From contig SOKC01000055.1 of assembly GCA_004376325.1 (NCBI GenBank), positions 1 through 23,499 on the forward strand: DNA of 23,499 nucleotides, given 5' to 3'. The translations under genes were made by a program, and so were the position numbers. Of this stretch, positions 15,832-23,393 are shown piece after piece. A model generated the notes under the pieces. That model saw nothing but the letters and a program-made list of their open reading frames with translations. It did not search any database and was not told the origin of the DNA. The stretch's first letter is position 1, and each line of letters opens with the position of its first letter. This DNA is from Actinomycetota bacterium. GTDB lineage: Bacteria; Actinomycetota; Humimicrobiia; Humimicrobiales; Humimicrobiaceae.

Positions 15832-16326
15832 TTATTTTTTACAAGAATAAATTATACCTATAACTTCTTCAGGGTTTACCTTCTGGTAGAGCTTATCATT
15901 AATTACAATTATTGGTGCAAGACCACAGGCACCAAAGCATCGGTTAACCTGAAGCGAATACTCCCTGTCAGCTGTAGTTTGACCTGGCTCAATTCCAAGT
16001 TCTTTTATAATCCTGTCAACTATTTTTTTACCACCTTTGACAAAACATGCAGTACCAAGACAAGCCCTTATATTGTTTCTGCCCCTTGGAATCATTGAAA
16101 AAAAAGAGTAAAAGGTAGACACTCCATAAACATCCTTTTCAGGAATACCTAACATTTTTGCCACTTTTCTCTGGGCTTCCACTGGTATAAAACCAATGTC
16201 TTTCTGAATTTTCTGTAGAATTGGAATTAATGCTCCCTTTTTACCCTTATATTTTTTTATTATTTCATCGATTCTTTTTACTTCTTCAGGTTGTAATTCA
16301 TATCTGGGCAGATCGGCAATCCGCAT
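15832..16326 (-). CDS. NuoE/HydA-gamma-like [2Fe-2S] subunit
   Basis: 24-kDa-type subunit of a NADH-linked complex, holding one [2Fe-2S] cluster and passing electrons to or from the NuoF-type flavin. The 164 residues include the helical N-terminus, GVSTFYSFFSMIPRGRN, Cys89 and Cys94 in ACLGTACFVKGG, and Cys130 and Cys134 in NRCFGACGLAP, the four family ligands. It is the first gene of the operon ahead of the fusion and fdhA; the 60-bp gap to the fusion is the longest in the operon. The ATG has AAAGGA upstream. Homologues also serve in HydABC and Stn-type complexes, so the neighbours, not this gene, point to formate dehydrogenase. Confidence 0.94.
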   Translation of the reverse strand: MRIADLPRYELQPEEVKRIDEIIKKYKGKKGALIPILQKIQKDIGFIPVEAQRKVAKMLGIPEKDVYGVSTFYSFFSMIPRGRNNIRACLGTACFVKGGKKIVDRIIKELGIEPGQTTADREYSLQVNRCFGACGLAPIIVINDKLYQKVNPEEVIGIIYSCKK

Positions 16327-16394
16327 TGTATTCCTTTCTAAAAAAACTAAAAATAATGTTTCAGGGAAACTTTATCTTAAATTTATTTTCAAAG

Positions 16395-16423
16395 ATTATA
16401 ACAGAATAAAAGAATATTTTTAA
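16395..16423 (-). promoter_or_regulatory. Promoter of the formate dehydrogenase operon
   Basis: Read on the minus strand: -35 TTAAAA (16418-16423, 4/6), 17-bp spacer, -10 TATAAT (16395-16400, 6/6). Transcription would start near 16388, about 60 nt before the nuoE-like ATG. All five genes downstream are on the same strand, with gaps of 60, 17 and 19 bp and a final 25-bp overlap, consistent with one transcript. Confidence 0.55.
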
Positions 16424-16692
16424 TAATTGTAACATATAAGGGTTAGTGATTTTTTAGAACTTTCGCCTTAAAATATAATCTATATTCTATACTTGGAGGT
16501 AAGTTAACTGTAAGAAATCAGGCTTAGATGACAAGTTAAAGTTTTAACTCATAAATGATATTATTTAAAGTATTAAATATAGGAAATTTGAAAATATATT
16601 TCTCATATAAAAAGATAGTGCTTTTAAAGTAAGGTAAAAATTATACAAGCATTTTATGTATAATAAAGTGTTAGAGAATTTATAACAGTATA
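16424..16692 (+). promoter_or_regulatory. AT-rich divergent region upstream of recF
   Basis: No gene is supported here. Two -10-like TATAAT hexamers point toward recF (16474-16479 and 16659-16664), each without a good -35, so promoter placement is unsure. GGAGGT at 16495-16500 looks like an orphan Shine-Dalgarno with no usable start after it. Two related palindromes follow: AGTTAACT (16502-16509) and the inverted repeat AGTTAAA-GT-TTTAACT (16534-16549). In typical Actinobacteria dnaA and dnaN precede recF; neither is present, and no cluster of DnaA boxes is visible. Confidence 0.35.
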
Positions 16693-17877
16693 GTGTATTT
16701 AAAGAAATTAGAATTAAAAAATTATAGGAATTACAGTTATGTCAATTTAAATTTTGACAAAAATACCATTCTTATATTAGGCAATAATGGTAACGGTAAA
16801 ACCAACCTGCTGGAGTCCATATATTATTTATCTACGGGAAGGTCTCACAGGACTTACAGCCAGGATGAAATTATTAAGTGGGGAAGCGATTATTCTATAA
16901 TAAAAGCTTTAATTGGCTCTGAAAAAAATAACGGAATAGATCATCTTATAGAAATAGAACTGCGGAAAGAAAATAATATTAAAATAAGGGTTGATAAAAT
17001 ATACCAGAGGAAAAAATCGGATTTCATATCAATGCTTCCTTCAGTTATATTTTCTCCTGATGATCTGAAAATTGTAAAATCAGGCCCTTCGGATAGGAGA
17101 AATTTTCTCGATTCCATACTTGAAAAGTTAGATTGGAAGTATTACAGACAGCGACTGCAGTATCAGAAAATACTTGTCCAGAGGAGCAGTCTGATAAAAA
17201 GTATAAGTGGAAGGGCAGGTGCAGCCAGTAATTCTACACTGGAAGTGTGGAATGATAATATTGTCAGGTATGGGACTGATATAATAGAAAAGAGATACAG
17301 GCTGCTAGCTGAATTCAGGGATGAGTTTAGGAGTTACGTAAATAGCTTCTTTAAGGGGGTTGAAGTAGACCTGTTTTATGTATTCAGCTGGGATAGGGGA
17401 GATAACCTGGATGAATATACGGATTATTTCAATGCAAAAAGTTATAAGAAAGAAAATTTTATAGAAAATAATTTGAAGGATATATTTTACCGTAAATTGA
17501 TTGAAAGCCTCCAAAAAGACCTGTTGTATAAGACTACGACGGTTGGACCACATAGAGATGATTTTATAATTTTACTGAACGGTAAAAATATAAGGTCCTT
17601 TGGTTCTCAGGGCCAGCAAAGAGTTGCTTCAATAAGTTTAAAACTTTGTGAACTGGACATCTTGAGAAAAAGAATAAAAAAGGATCCCATCCTTCTCCTG
17701 GATGATGTATTTTCGGAACTTGATATAGAAAGAAGAAAATTACTGGTAAAAGCTGTAAGTGACAGGTTTCAGACTTTTGTAACCACTACAAATATTAGTT
17801 ATCTTGATAAGCTGGATTTAGAATTTGGAAATAAGCTTTTAATTAAAGATAATAAAATTGCAGTTTCAAATTTATAG
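16693..17877 (+). CDS. recF: DNA replication and repair protein RecF
   Basis: SMC-like ATPase that helps load RecA at single-stranded gaps. The 394-residue protein has YLKKLELKNYRNY at the start, Walker A GNNGNGKTN at residues 30-38, the RecF block from VIFSPDDLKIVKSGPSDRR to FLD, then GPHRDDF, the signature SQGQQR near 304-311 and Walker B ILLLDDVFSELD near 332-342. These are all diagnostic. The start is GTG with a weak GAGAA upstream. The region ahead of it is AT-rich and lacks dnaN, the usual upstream partner. It is followed 15 bp later by a DUF721 gene, then gyrB and gyrA. Confidence 0.95.
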   Translation: MYLKKLELKNYRNYSYVNLNFDKNTILILGNNGNGKTNLLESIYYLSTGRSHRTYSQDEIIKWGSDYSIIKALIGSEKNNGIDHLIEIELRKENNIKIRVDKIYQRKKSDFISMLPSVIFSPDDLKIVKSGPSDRRNFLDSILEKLDWKYYRQRLQYQKILVQRSSLIKSISGRAGAASNSTLEVWNDNIVRYGTDIIEKRYRLLAEFRDEFRSYVNSFFKGVEVDLFYVFSWDRGDNLDEYTDYFNAKSYKKENFIENNLKDIFYRKLIESLQKDLLYKTTTVGPHRDDFIILLNGKNIRSFGSQGQQRVASISLKLCELDILRKRIKKDPILLLDDVFSELDIERRKLLVKAVSDRFQTFVTTTNISYLDKLDLEFGNKLLIKDNKIAVSNL

Positions 17878-17892
17878 GCCGTAACATATAAT

Positions 17893-18192
17893 ATGATTAT
17901 GAAAGAATTTGAAGATATTGGAAGTATAATCGGGGATGTTATAGAAAATTTGAATATGAAAAGGAAGTTAAATATATCCAATATCTTTAACTGCTGGGAA
18001 GAAATTGTTGGTACTGAAATATATAAAAAAGCAAAACCTAAAAAAGTAACCGCAGGTGTATTATATGTGTCTGTTACCACCTCCACCTGGGCAAATGAAC
18101 TAAGTCTTATGTCCAGTCAATTGATCGAAAAGATAAATTCCTTTATTGGAGAAGAAGTAGTAAAAAGTATAAGATTTAAGACAAATCTTTAA
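17893..18192 (+). CDS. DUF721 protein, DciA-like replicative helicase loader
   Basis: A 99-residue DUF721 (DciA family) protein, probably involved in loading DnaB-type helicase. The pattern from IGSIIGDVIENLN through FNCWEEIVGTEIYKKAKPKKVT to LYVSVTTSTWANELSLMS is the family's KH-like core, with the WxxIVG and the SxxWAxELS elements. Its place between recF and gyrB is characteristic of actinobacterial genomes. Two ATG codons, at 17893 and 17899, could start it, neither with a strong Shine-Dalgarno. It is near the minimal length of the family and lacks the basic extension of larger members. The helicase role is a family-level inference. Confidence 0.85.
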   Translation: MIMKEFEDIGSIIGDVIENLNMKRKLNISNIFNCWEEIVGTEIYKKAKPKKVTAGVLYVSVTTSTWANELSLMSSQLIEKINSFIGEEVVKSIRFKTNL

Positions 18193-18231
18193 AATTCTTT
18201 AGCTTATTTTAGGCAAATTTTAAGTGAAATA

Positions 18232-18240
18232 TGGTATAAT
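18232..18240 (+). promoter_or_regulatory. Extended -10 promoter of gyrB
   Basis: TGGTATAAT is an extended -10 element (TGn followed by a perfect TATAAT at 18235-18240). The -35 region is poor, which extended -10 promoters tolerate. Transcription would start near 18247, leaving a leader of about 150 nt before the gyrB TTG that contains a strong hairpin. Confidence 0.55.
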
Positions 18241-18304
18241 ATTTAACGTCTGGAATTAATAAAATCGTAGGATATTTTTTAAAAATATTTATATTTAAAA
18301 CCAG

Positions 18305-18353
18305 AAAGGGTAATGGGTATTAAGGTGGTTCCGAGGTTTACTTATTGCCCTTT
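18305..18353 (+). promoter_or_regulatory. Structured RNA hairpin in the gyrB leader
   Basis: A continuous 15-bp stem (three G-U pairs) joins 18305-18319 to 18339-18353, closing a 19-nt loop. Inside the loop AAGG (18322-18325) can pair with CC (18331-18332) and UU (18337-18338), leaving a UGGUU apex and a GAGG bulge. No strong U-run follows, so it is not a standard terminator. It lies between the promoter and the ribosome-binding site (AAAGGAGAA, 18386-18394) of gyrB and could act on RNA stability, translation or supercoiling-linked control. The role is unknown. Confidence 0.6.
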
Positions 18354-18398
18354 ATCCATATTTTAAAAAGGAAATTTTAAATTTTAAAGGAGAATTTT

Positions 18399-20303
18399 TT
18401 GAAGAAATCAAGTTATGACGCTAAAGATATAACAGTCCTGGAAGGTCTTTCTGCGGTTAGAAAAAGGCCCAGTATGTATATCGGTTCTACGGGCTCCAGA
18501 GGTCTGCACCATCTTATTTATGAGGTAATAGACAATAGTATTGACGAAGCAATGGCTGGATTTTGTGATAATGTGCTGGTGGTATTAAGTGAGGATAATT
18601 CGGTTACTGTAGTGGATAATGGTAGAGGAATACCGGTAAAAAAGGTTGAAAAATTTAACAAACCTGCAGTTGAAATAGTTCTTACCAAATTACATGCCGG
18701 TGGAAAATTTGGTGGAGAAGGATATAAAGTTTCCGGGGGGCTGCATGGTGTTGGAATTTCTGTGGTAAATGCTCTCTCGGAAAAGCTGAGTGTTGAAGTA
18801 AGAAGAGACAGGCACATTTACAGGCAGGATTACAAAAGAGGGGAACCAGTTACCGCTCTTATAAAAGGTGAAAAATCTTCAACTCATGGTACTGCAATTA
18901 CTTTTTATCCCGATAGGGAAATATTTGAAGATATAGATTATAAATTTGAGATACTGGCCAGCAGGATGAAAGAAATGGCTTTTTTGAATAAGGGTTTAAA
19001 GATTACCCTGGTAGATAAAAGAGGGGAATCTGAAAAGAAAGAAATATATCAATATGAAGGCGGAATAGTTGATTTTGTAAAATATTTATGTGAGAAAAAA
19101 GATGTTTTACATAAAAAAGTCATATACATAAAAAACGAAGTTGATGACCATGAAGTAGAAATCGCCATGCAGTATACCGATGGCTATTTAGAAAGTGTTT
19201 TTTCATTTGCCAACAATATAAATACCACAGAAGGTGGAACTCATTTAAGTGGATTTAAAGGTGCTATTACCAGAACTGTAAATGATTATGCACGCAGTAA
19301 TAATATATTAAAAGAAAAGGATGAAAATCTTTCAGGTGAAGATATCAGGGAAGGTCTTACTGCAATTATTAGCGTCAAGCTAAAGGACCCACAATTTGAA
19401 GGACAGACCAAGACCAAACTGGGAAACAGTGAGATGAAAGGTTTTGTTGAATCTACAGTAAATGCAAAACTTTCTGAATTCCTGGGAGAGAATCCGGCAA
19501 TAGGTAAAATTATAGTCAATAAATGTTTAGAAGCCTCAAGAGCAAGAGCTGCTGCAAAAAAGGCAAGGGATCTTACCAGGAAAAAATCCCTGCTGGAAAG
19601 TGGTTCTCTTCCGGGTAAGCTTGCCGATTGTTCCATAAATGATCCAAAATATTGTGAGTTGTTTTTGGTAGAGGGGGATTCTGCAGGAGGAAGTGCAAAG
19701 CAGGCAAGGGATAGGAGGTTTCAGGCAATACTGCCTCTTAGGGGCAAGATTCTAAATGTTGAAAAAGCAAGGTTACACAAAATATTAAGCAGTGAAGCAA
19801 TCCAGGCCATGGTAACTGCTACGGGCTCCGGGGTTGGGGAAGATTTTGATATTGAAAATGCAAGATATCATAAAGTAATAATTATGACAGATGCCGATGT
19901 AGATGGAGCCCATATAAGAACACTAATATTGACTTTCTTTTACAGGTATATGCCAAAATTAATTGAAGCTGGATATGTGTATATAGCTCAGCCACCGCTT
20001 TTCCAGATTAAAAATGGTAAGGAAATTTCTTATGTTTATAGCGAAAAAGAGCTGAATAATATCAAAAAGAAATATGAAGATAAAAAAATAAATGTCCAGC
20101 AGTATAAAGGTCTGGGGGAAATGGACCCGGAGCAGCTCTGGGAGACAACTATGAATCCTGAAGCAAGGACGCTTTTGAAAGTTGAAATTGAAGATGCATT
20201 GATTGCAGATGATGTTTTTTCTACTCTAATGGGAAATAAAGTAGAACCAAGAAGAGAATTTATTGAAAAGAATGCTAAGGGCGTATCGTTTATAGATATA
20301 TAG
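18399..20303 (+). CDS. gyrB: DNA gyrase subunit B
   Basis: ATPase subunit of DNA gyrase, which introduces negative supercoils. The 634-residue protein has the GHKL ATP site (EVIDNSIDEAMAG at 42-54, VVDNGRGIPV at 71-80, GGLHGVGISVVNAL at 113-126). The TOPRIM domain has FLVEGDSAGGSAKQARDRR near 421 onward, with LRGKILNVEKAR after it, and DADVDGAH (Asp498/500/502) for metal binding. The C-terminal QYKGLGEMDPEQLWETTM block is also present. Length is standard for the short-type GyrB. The start is TTG, supported by AAAGGAGAA eight bases upstream; no better ATG lies nearby. gyrA follows after 20 bp. Confidence 0.97.
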   Translation: MKKSSYDAKDITVLEGLSAVRKRPSMYIGSTGSRGLHHLIYEVIDNSIDEAMAGFCDNVLVVLSEDNSVTVVDNGRGIPVKKVEKFNKPAVEIVLTKLHAGGKFGGEGYKVSGGLHGVGISVVNALSEKLSVEVRRDRHIYRQDYKRGEPVTALIKGEKSSTHGTAITFYPDREIFEDIDYKFEILASRMKEMAFLNKGLKITLVDKRGESEKKEIYQYEGGIVDFVKYLCEKKDVLHKKVIYIKNEVDDHEVEIAMQYTDGYLESVFSFANNINTTEGGTHLSGFKGAITRTVNDYARSNNILKEKDENLSGEDIREGLTAIISVKLKDPQFEGQTKTKLGNSEMKGFVESTVNAKLSEFLGENPAIGKIIVNKCLEASRARAAAKKARDLTRKKSLLESGSLPGKLADCSINDPKYCELFLVEGDSAGGSAKQARDRRFQAILPLRGKILNVEKARLHKILSSEAIQAMVTATGSGVGEDFDIENARYHKVIIMTDADVDGAHIRTLILTFFYRYMPKLIEAGYVYIAQPPLFQIKNGKEISYVYSEKELNNIKKKYEDKKINVQQYKGLGEMDPEQLWETTMNPEARTLLKVEIEDALIADDVFSTLMGNKVEPRREFIEKNAKGVSFIDI

Positions 20304-20323
20304 ATATTTAGTTAGGGGAATAA

Positions 20324-22756
20324 ATGGTATTTGAACTGCGTGGTAAAGTAAAAAATATTGAAATCGAATCAGAAATGCAGGATTCCTACCTGAGTTATGC
20401 CATGAGCGTAATTATTGGCAGGGCCCTGCCGGATGTAAGAGATGGCCTGAAACCGGTTCACCGGAGAATTTTGTACGCCATGCACGATATGGGAATGAGA
20501 TCCAATACGCCTTACAAGAAGTGTGCCAGAATTGTAGGAGAAGTACTTGGAAAATATCATCCTCATGGTGATACTGCGGTTTATGACGCCATGGTGCGCA
20601 TGGCCCAGGACTTTTCCCAGCGTTATGTTTTAGTAGATGGACATGGGAATTTTGGTTCTGTTGACGGTGATAGGGCTGCTGCTATGAGATATACTGAGGC
20701 CAGGCTTTCTTCGATTTCTGAAGAGCTTCTGGTGGATATTGATAAGGATACTATAGAGTTTGTGGATAATTTTGACAGTTCTTTAAAGGAGCCATCCATA
20801 CTGCCTTCTAGATTTCCAAATCTTTTAGTTAATGGTTCCTCCGGTATTGCTGTGGGCATGGCCACTAATATTCCACCGCATAATCTGGGAGAAGTAATCG
20901 ATGGGGCTATTCACTATATAGATAATTCTGAGACTACAGTTAAAGATCTGATGAAAAAGATCAAAGGTCCGGATTTTCCTACCGGTGGAATTATAATGGG
21001 TATTGCTGGAATTAGGGAGGCATATGAGACTGGCAGGGGCCGTCTAGTTGTAAGAGGCAGAGTGCACCAGGAACAGCCCAAAAAGGGCAGAACTCAAATC
21101 ATAATAAGCGAGCTTCCATATCAGGTAAATAAATCAAGACTTGTTGAAAAAATTGCTGAACTGGTCAGGACTAAAAAAATAGAAGGAATTAATGACCTGC
21201 GCGATGAATCAGATAGAAGTGGAATGAGAGTAGTAGTAGAACTCAAAAAGGATTCAATCCCAAGCGTAATTATTAATTCTTTGTATAAGAATACCCAGCT
21301 TGAGGATACTTTTGGAATAATTATGCTGGCTCTGGTCGATGGTGTGCCAAGAACTCTAAATTTACTGCGTTTGATAGAAGAATACACCAAACATAGATTT
21401 GCTGTAGTAGTTAAAAGGACCAAATATGAGTTAAAGAAAGCTGAAGAGCGTGAACATATCCTGCAAGGACTTTTGATAGCCCTGGATAATCTGGATGAAG
21501 TAATAAAGACCATAAGGTCTTCAAAAGATGTTCCCACTGCAAGGAAAAGACTGGTAAAGGACTTTGAACTTACCGTAATACAAGCCCAGGCTATATTGGA
21601 TTTAAGATTACACCGGTTAACCGGACTGGAAAGAAACAAGATAAAATTAGAACACGAACAGTTAATTGAAAGAATAAAGGAATTGAAAGAACTTCTTGGC
21701 AGTAAGGAGCTAATATATGGAGTAATTAAGAATGAGCTCAAAGAGATTAAGAAAAAATATGGTGATGAAAGAAGGACAGACATAACTGCTGATATATCTG
21801 ATATTGAGATTGAGGATTTAATACCTGAAGAGGAAAATGTAATATCCATATCTCATTCAGGGTATATAAAAAGGCTTCCGGTGGCTACTTATAGAAAACA
21901 GGGAAGAGGCGGAAGAGGAGTAACCGGGACTAATTTAAAAGAGGATGATTTTGTTAAGCACTTATTTATAGCGTCAACTCATCACTATATAATGTTCTTC
22001 TCAAATCTTGGGAAAGTATATAGATTGAAAGTCTATCAAATCCCTACAGGTAGTAGAATGTCTAAAGGCAAGGCAATTGTAAATCTGCTCCCATTTGTGC
22101 CAGGTGAAAGGGTTGCGGCAATAATTGCAGTTAGGGATTATGGTGCTGACCAGTATTTAATAATGGCCACCAAAAAGGGAATAATTAAAAAAACCTCTAT
22201 TAAAGTCTATGACACTTCCAGGAGAGATGGAATTATAGCCATTACCATTAAGAAGGGAGACGAGTTAATAGGAGTGGAAAAATCCAATGGTAATAATGAT
22301 ATTATTATGGTTTCCAGAAATGGAAAGGCCATAAGATTCAGCGAGAAAGACTGCAGGCCGATTGGCAGGACTTCCCAGGGAGTAAAGGGAATGAGGCTTT
22401 CCAGAGGGGATGAAGTTCTTTCTATGATGGTCGCAGGAGAGCTCGAGGGAGACCTTTTTGTTCTTACTGAGAATGGTTATGGTAAAAGGACACAACTGTC
22501 AGAATATAAAAAGCAAAAAAGAGGTGGACTGGGTGTCAGGACTCTAAAAATTACTGAGAAGAAAGGAAAAGTTGCCGGGGCGGGTATAATGAAAGATGAA
22601 CATGATGTTATGATTGTCTCTAATAAAGGAGTACTTATAAGAATTCCTGCCAGGTCAATATCAAGAATTGGTAGATCTACGCAAGGAGTTAAGGTTATTA
22701 AGCTGGAAGAAGGGGCTAAAGTAGCTTCTTATTCTATAGCTACCTCTGAAAGCTGA
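20324..22756 (+). CDS. gyrA: DNA gyrase subunit A
   Basis: DNA-cleaving subunit of gyrase, 810 residues. The catalytic Tyr123 lies in AAAMRYTEARLSS, and HPHGDTAVYDAMVRMAQ at 79-95 is the quinolone-interaction region. The C-terminal beta-pinwheel carries a slightly divergent GyrA box, QGRGGRG near 526, and a second like it, QKRGGLG near 731. The GyrA boxes and the gyrB neighbour favour gyrase over topoisomerase IV ParC. Position 84, equivalent to E. coli Ser83, is Thr, with the acidic Asp88 retained; this is ordinary variation and not evidence of resistance. The ATG has AGGGGA upstream. Confidence 0.97.
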   Translation: MVFELRGKVKNIEIESEMQDSYLSYAMSVIIGRALPDVRDGLKPVHRRILYAMHDMGMRSNTPYKKCARIVGEVLGKYHPHGDTAVYDAMVRMAQDFSQRYVLVDGHGNFGSVDGDRAAAMRYTEARLSSISEELLVDIDKDTIEFVDNFDSSLKEPSILPSRFPNLLVNGSSGIAVGMATNIPPHNLGEVIDGAIHYIDNSETTVKDLMKKIKGPDFPTGGIIMGIAGIREAYETGRGRLVVRGRVHQEQPKKGRTQIIISELPYQVNKSRLVEKIAELVRTKKIEGINDLRDESDRSGMRVVVELKKDSIPSVIINSLYKNTQLEDTFGIIMLALVDGVPRTLNLLRLIEEYTKHRFAVVVKRTKYELKKAEEREHILQGLLIALDNLDEVIKTIRSSKDVPTARKRLVKDFELTVIQAQAILDLRLHRLTGLERNKIKLEHEQLIERIKELKELLGSKELIYGVIKNELKEIKKKYGDERRTDITADISDIEIEDLIPEEENVISISHSGYIKRLPVATYRKQGRGGRGVTGTNLKEDDFVKHLFIASTHHYIMFFSNLGKVYRLKVYQIPTGSRMSKGKAIVNLLPFVPGERVAAIIAVRDYGADQYLIMATKKGIIKKTSIKVYDTSRRDGIIAITIKKGDELIGVEKSNGNNDIIMVSRNGKAIRFSEKDCRPIGRTSQGVKGMRLSRGDEVLSMMVAGELEGDLFVLTENGYGKRTQLSEYKKQKRGGLGVRTLKITEKKGKVAGAGIMKDEHDVMIVSNKGVLIRIPARSISRIGRSTQGVKVIKLEEGAKVASYSIATSES

Positions 22757-22885
22757 TTAAATGATTTGTTTTAATTTATTATCCAAATCTGCTATTATAT
22801 TTTCCATCAGCATTTTTTAATATAATTGGAAAATTTGTCTTTAGAATATTAATAAAATATCAATTTAAAAAGGGGGTAAAATAAA

Positions 22886-23272
22886 ATGGCAGAGGAGAAG
22901 AAAGTAGAGGTTCATCCAGATTTTAATAAAAAGAGTTCTACTGGAATGGAGCCCAAGATTGCGGTACTACTTGCTTATCTTTTTAGCTGGCTTGGTGGGC
23001 TGATAATCTGGCTCATAGAAAAGGAGAACAAATTTGTAAAATGGAATGCTCTTCAGGCTTTAATTCTGGGTATTATTGAAGCAATAATAGTTATATTAAT
23101 GATAATTTTTGGCTGGATACCTTTTATTGGCTGGCTCTTTGTTGTTATCGGATGGCTAGCGCTTGTTGCAATTTTGGTTGCAGTAATTATAGCGATTGTT
23201 AAAGCTTTTTCAGGTGAAACATTTAGGATCCCCGGTATCAGCAGCTTAACAGATAAATATTTTAAGATGTAA
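22886..23272 (+). CDS. DUF4870/Tic20-like small membrane protein
   Basis: A 128-residue membrane protein whose function I do not know. An N-terminal hydrophilic stretch of about 23 residues precedes MEPKIAVLLAYLFSWLGGLI, then IWLIEKENKFVKWNALQAL, the conserved motif of DUF4870 proteins (a charged loop followed by FVxxHAxQAL-like residues). Two or three further hydrophobic helices rich in Ile follow to about residue 108, and a short polar tail ends the protein. The ATG is preceded by a strong AAAGGGGGT. It is 129 bp after gyrA. DUF4870 and Tic20-like proteins are widespread, mostly uncharacterised, and no role for this one is evident from its position. Confidence 0.75.
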   Translation: MAEEKKVEVHPDFNKKSSTGMEPKIAVLLAYLFSWLGGLIIWLIEKENKFVKWNALQALILGIIEAIIVILMIIFGWIPFIGWLFVVIGWLALVAILVAVIIAIVKAFSGETFRIPGISSLTDKYFKM

Positions 23273-23393
23273 TAAATACAGTAATTGTTATAAATCATAT
23301 ATTATTGAATTAAAAATAATAAAGAGATTTATGCTGTAAAAAATAGAATATAATTTTAAGTATTTTATCTCTTATATATTCAAGGAGAAATAA

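Noticed and set aside
16424..16692. Replication origin (oriC) next to recF
   Set aside because: Only one weak DnaA-box-like match (TTATACAAG, 16641-16649) is visible. There is no box cluster, and no dnaA or dnaN. AT-richness alone is not evidence here.
18322..18336. T-box riboswitch upstream of gyrB
   Set aside because: The loop resembles the T-box core, but UGGUUCC differs from UGGNACC. There is no room for a specifier stem I between the promoter and the hairpin, no intrinsic terminator with a U-run follows, and gyrB is not a T-box-type target. I kept it only as an unusual leader hairpin.
20555..20590. Quinolone-resistance mutation in GyrA (Thr at the Ser83-equivalent)
   Set aside because: Thr is found naturally at this site in some bacteria and Asp88 is intact; without a related reference sequence it is no sign of resistance.
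21121..21849. 242-residue open frame antisense to gyrA
   Set aside because: It lies wholly inside the conserved gyrA coding sequence, has a Ser/Leu-rich composition typical of an antisense shadow, and shows no recognisable domain.
22799..22834. Terminator after gyrA
   Set aside because: ATTTTCCA/TGGAAAAT gives an 8-bp AU-rich stem with a 20-nt loop and no T-run, too weak to call.
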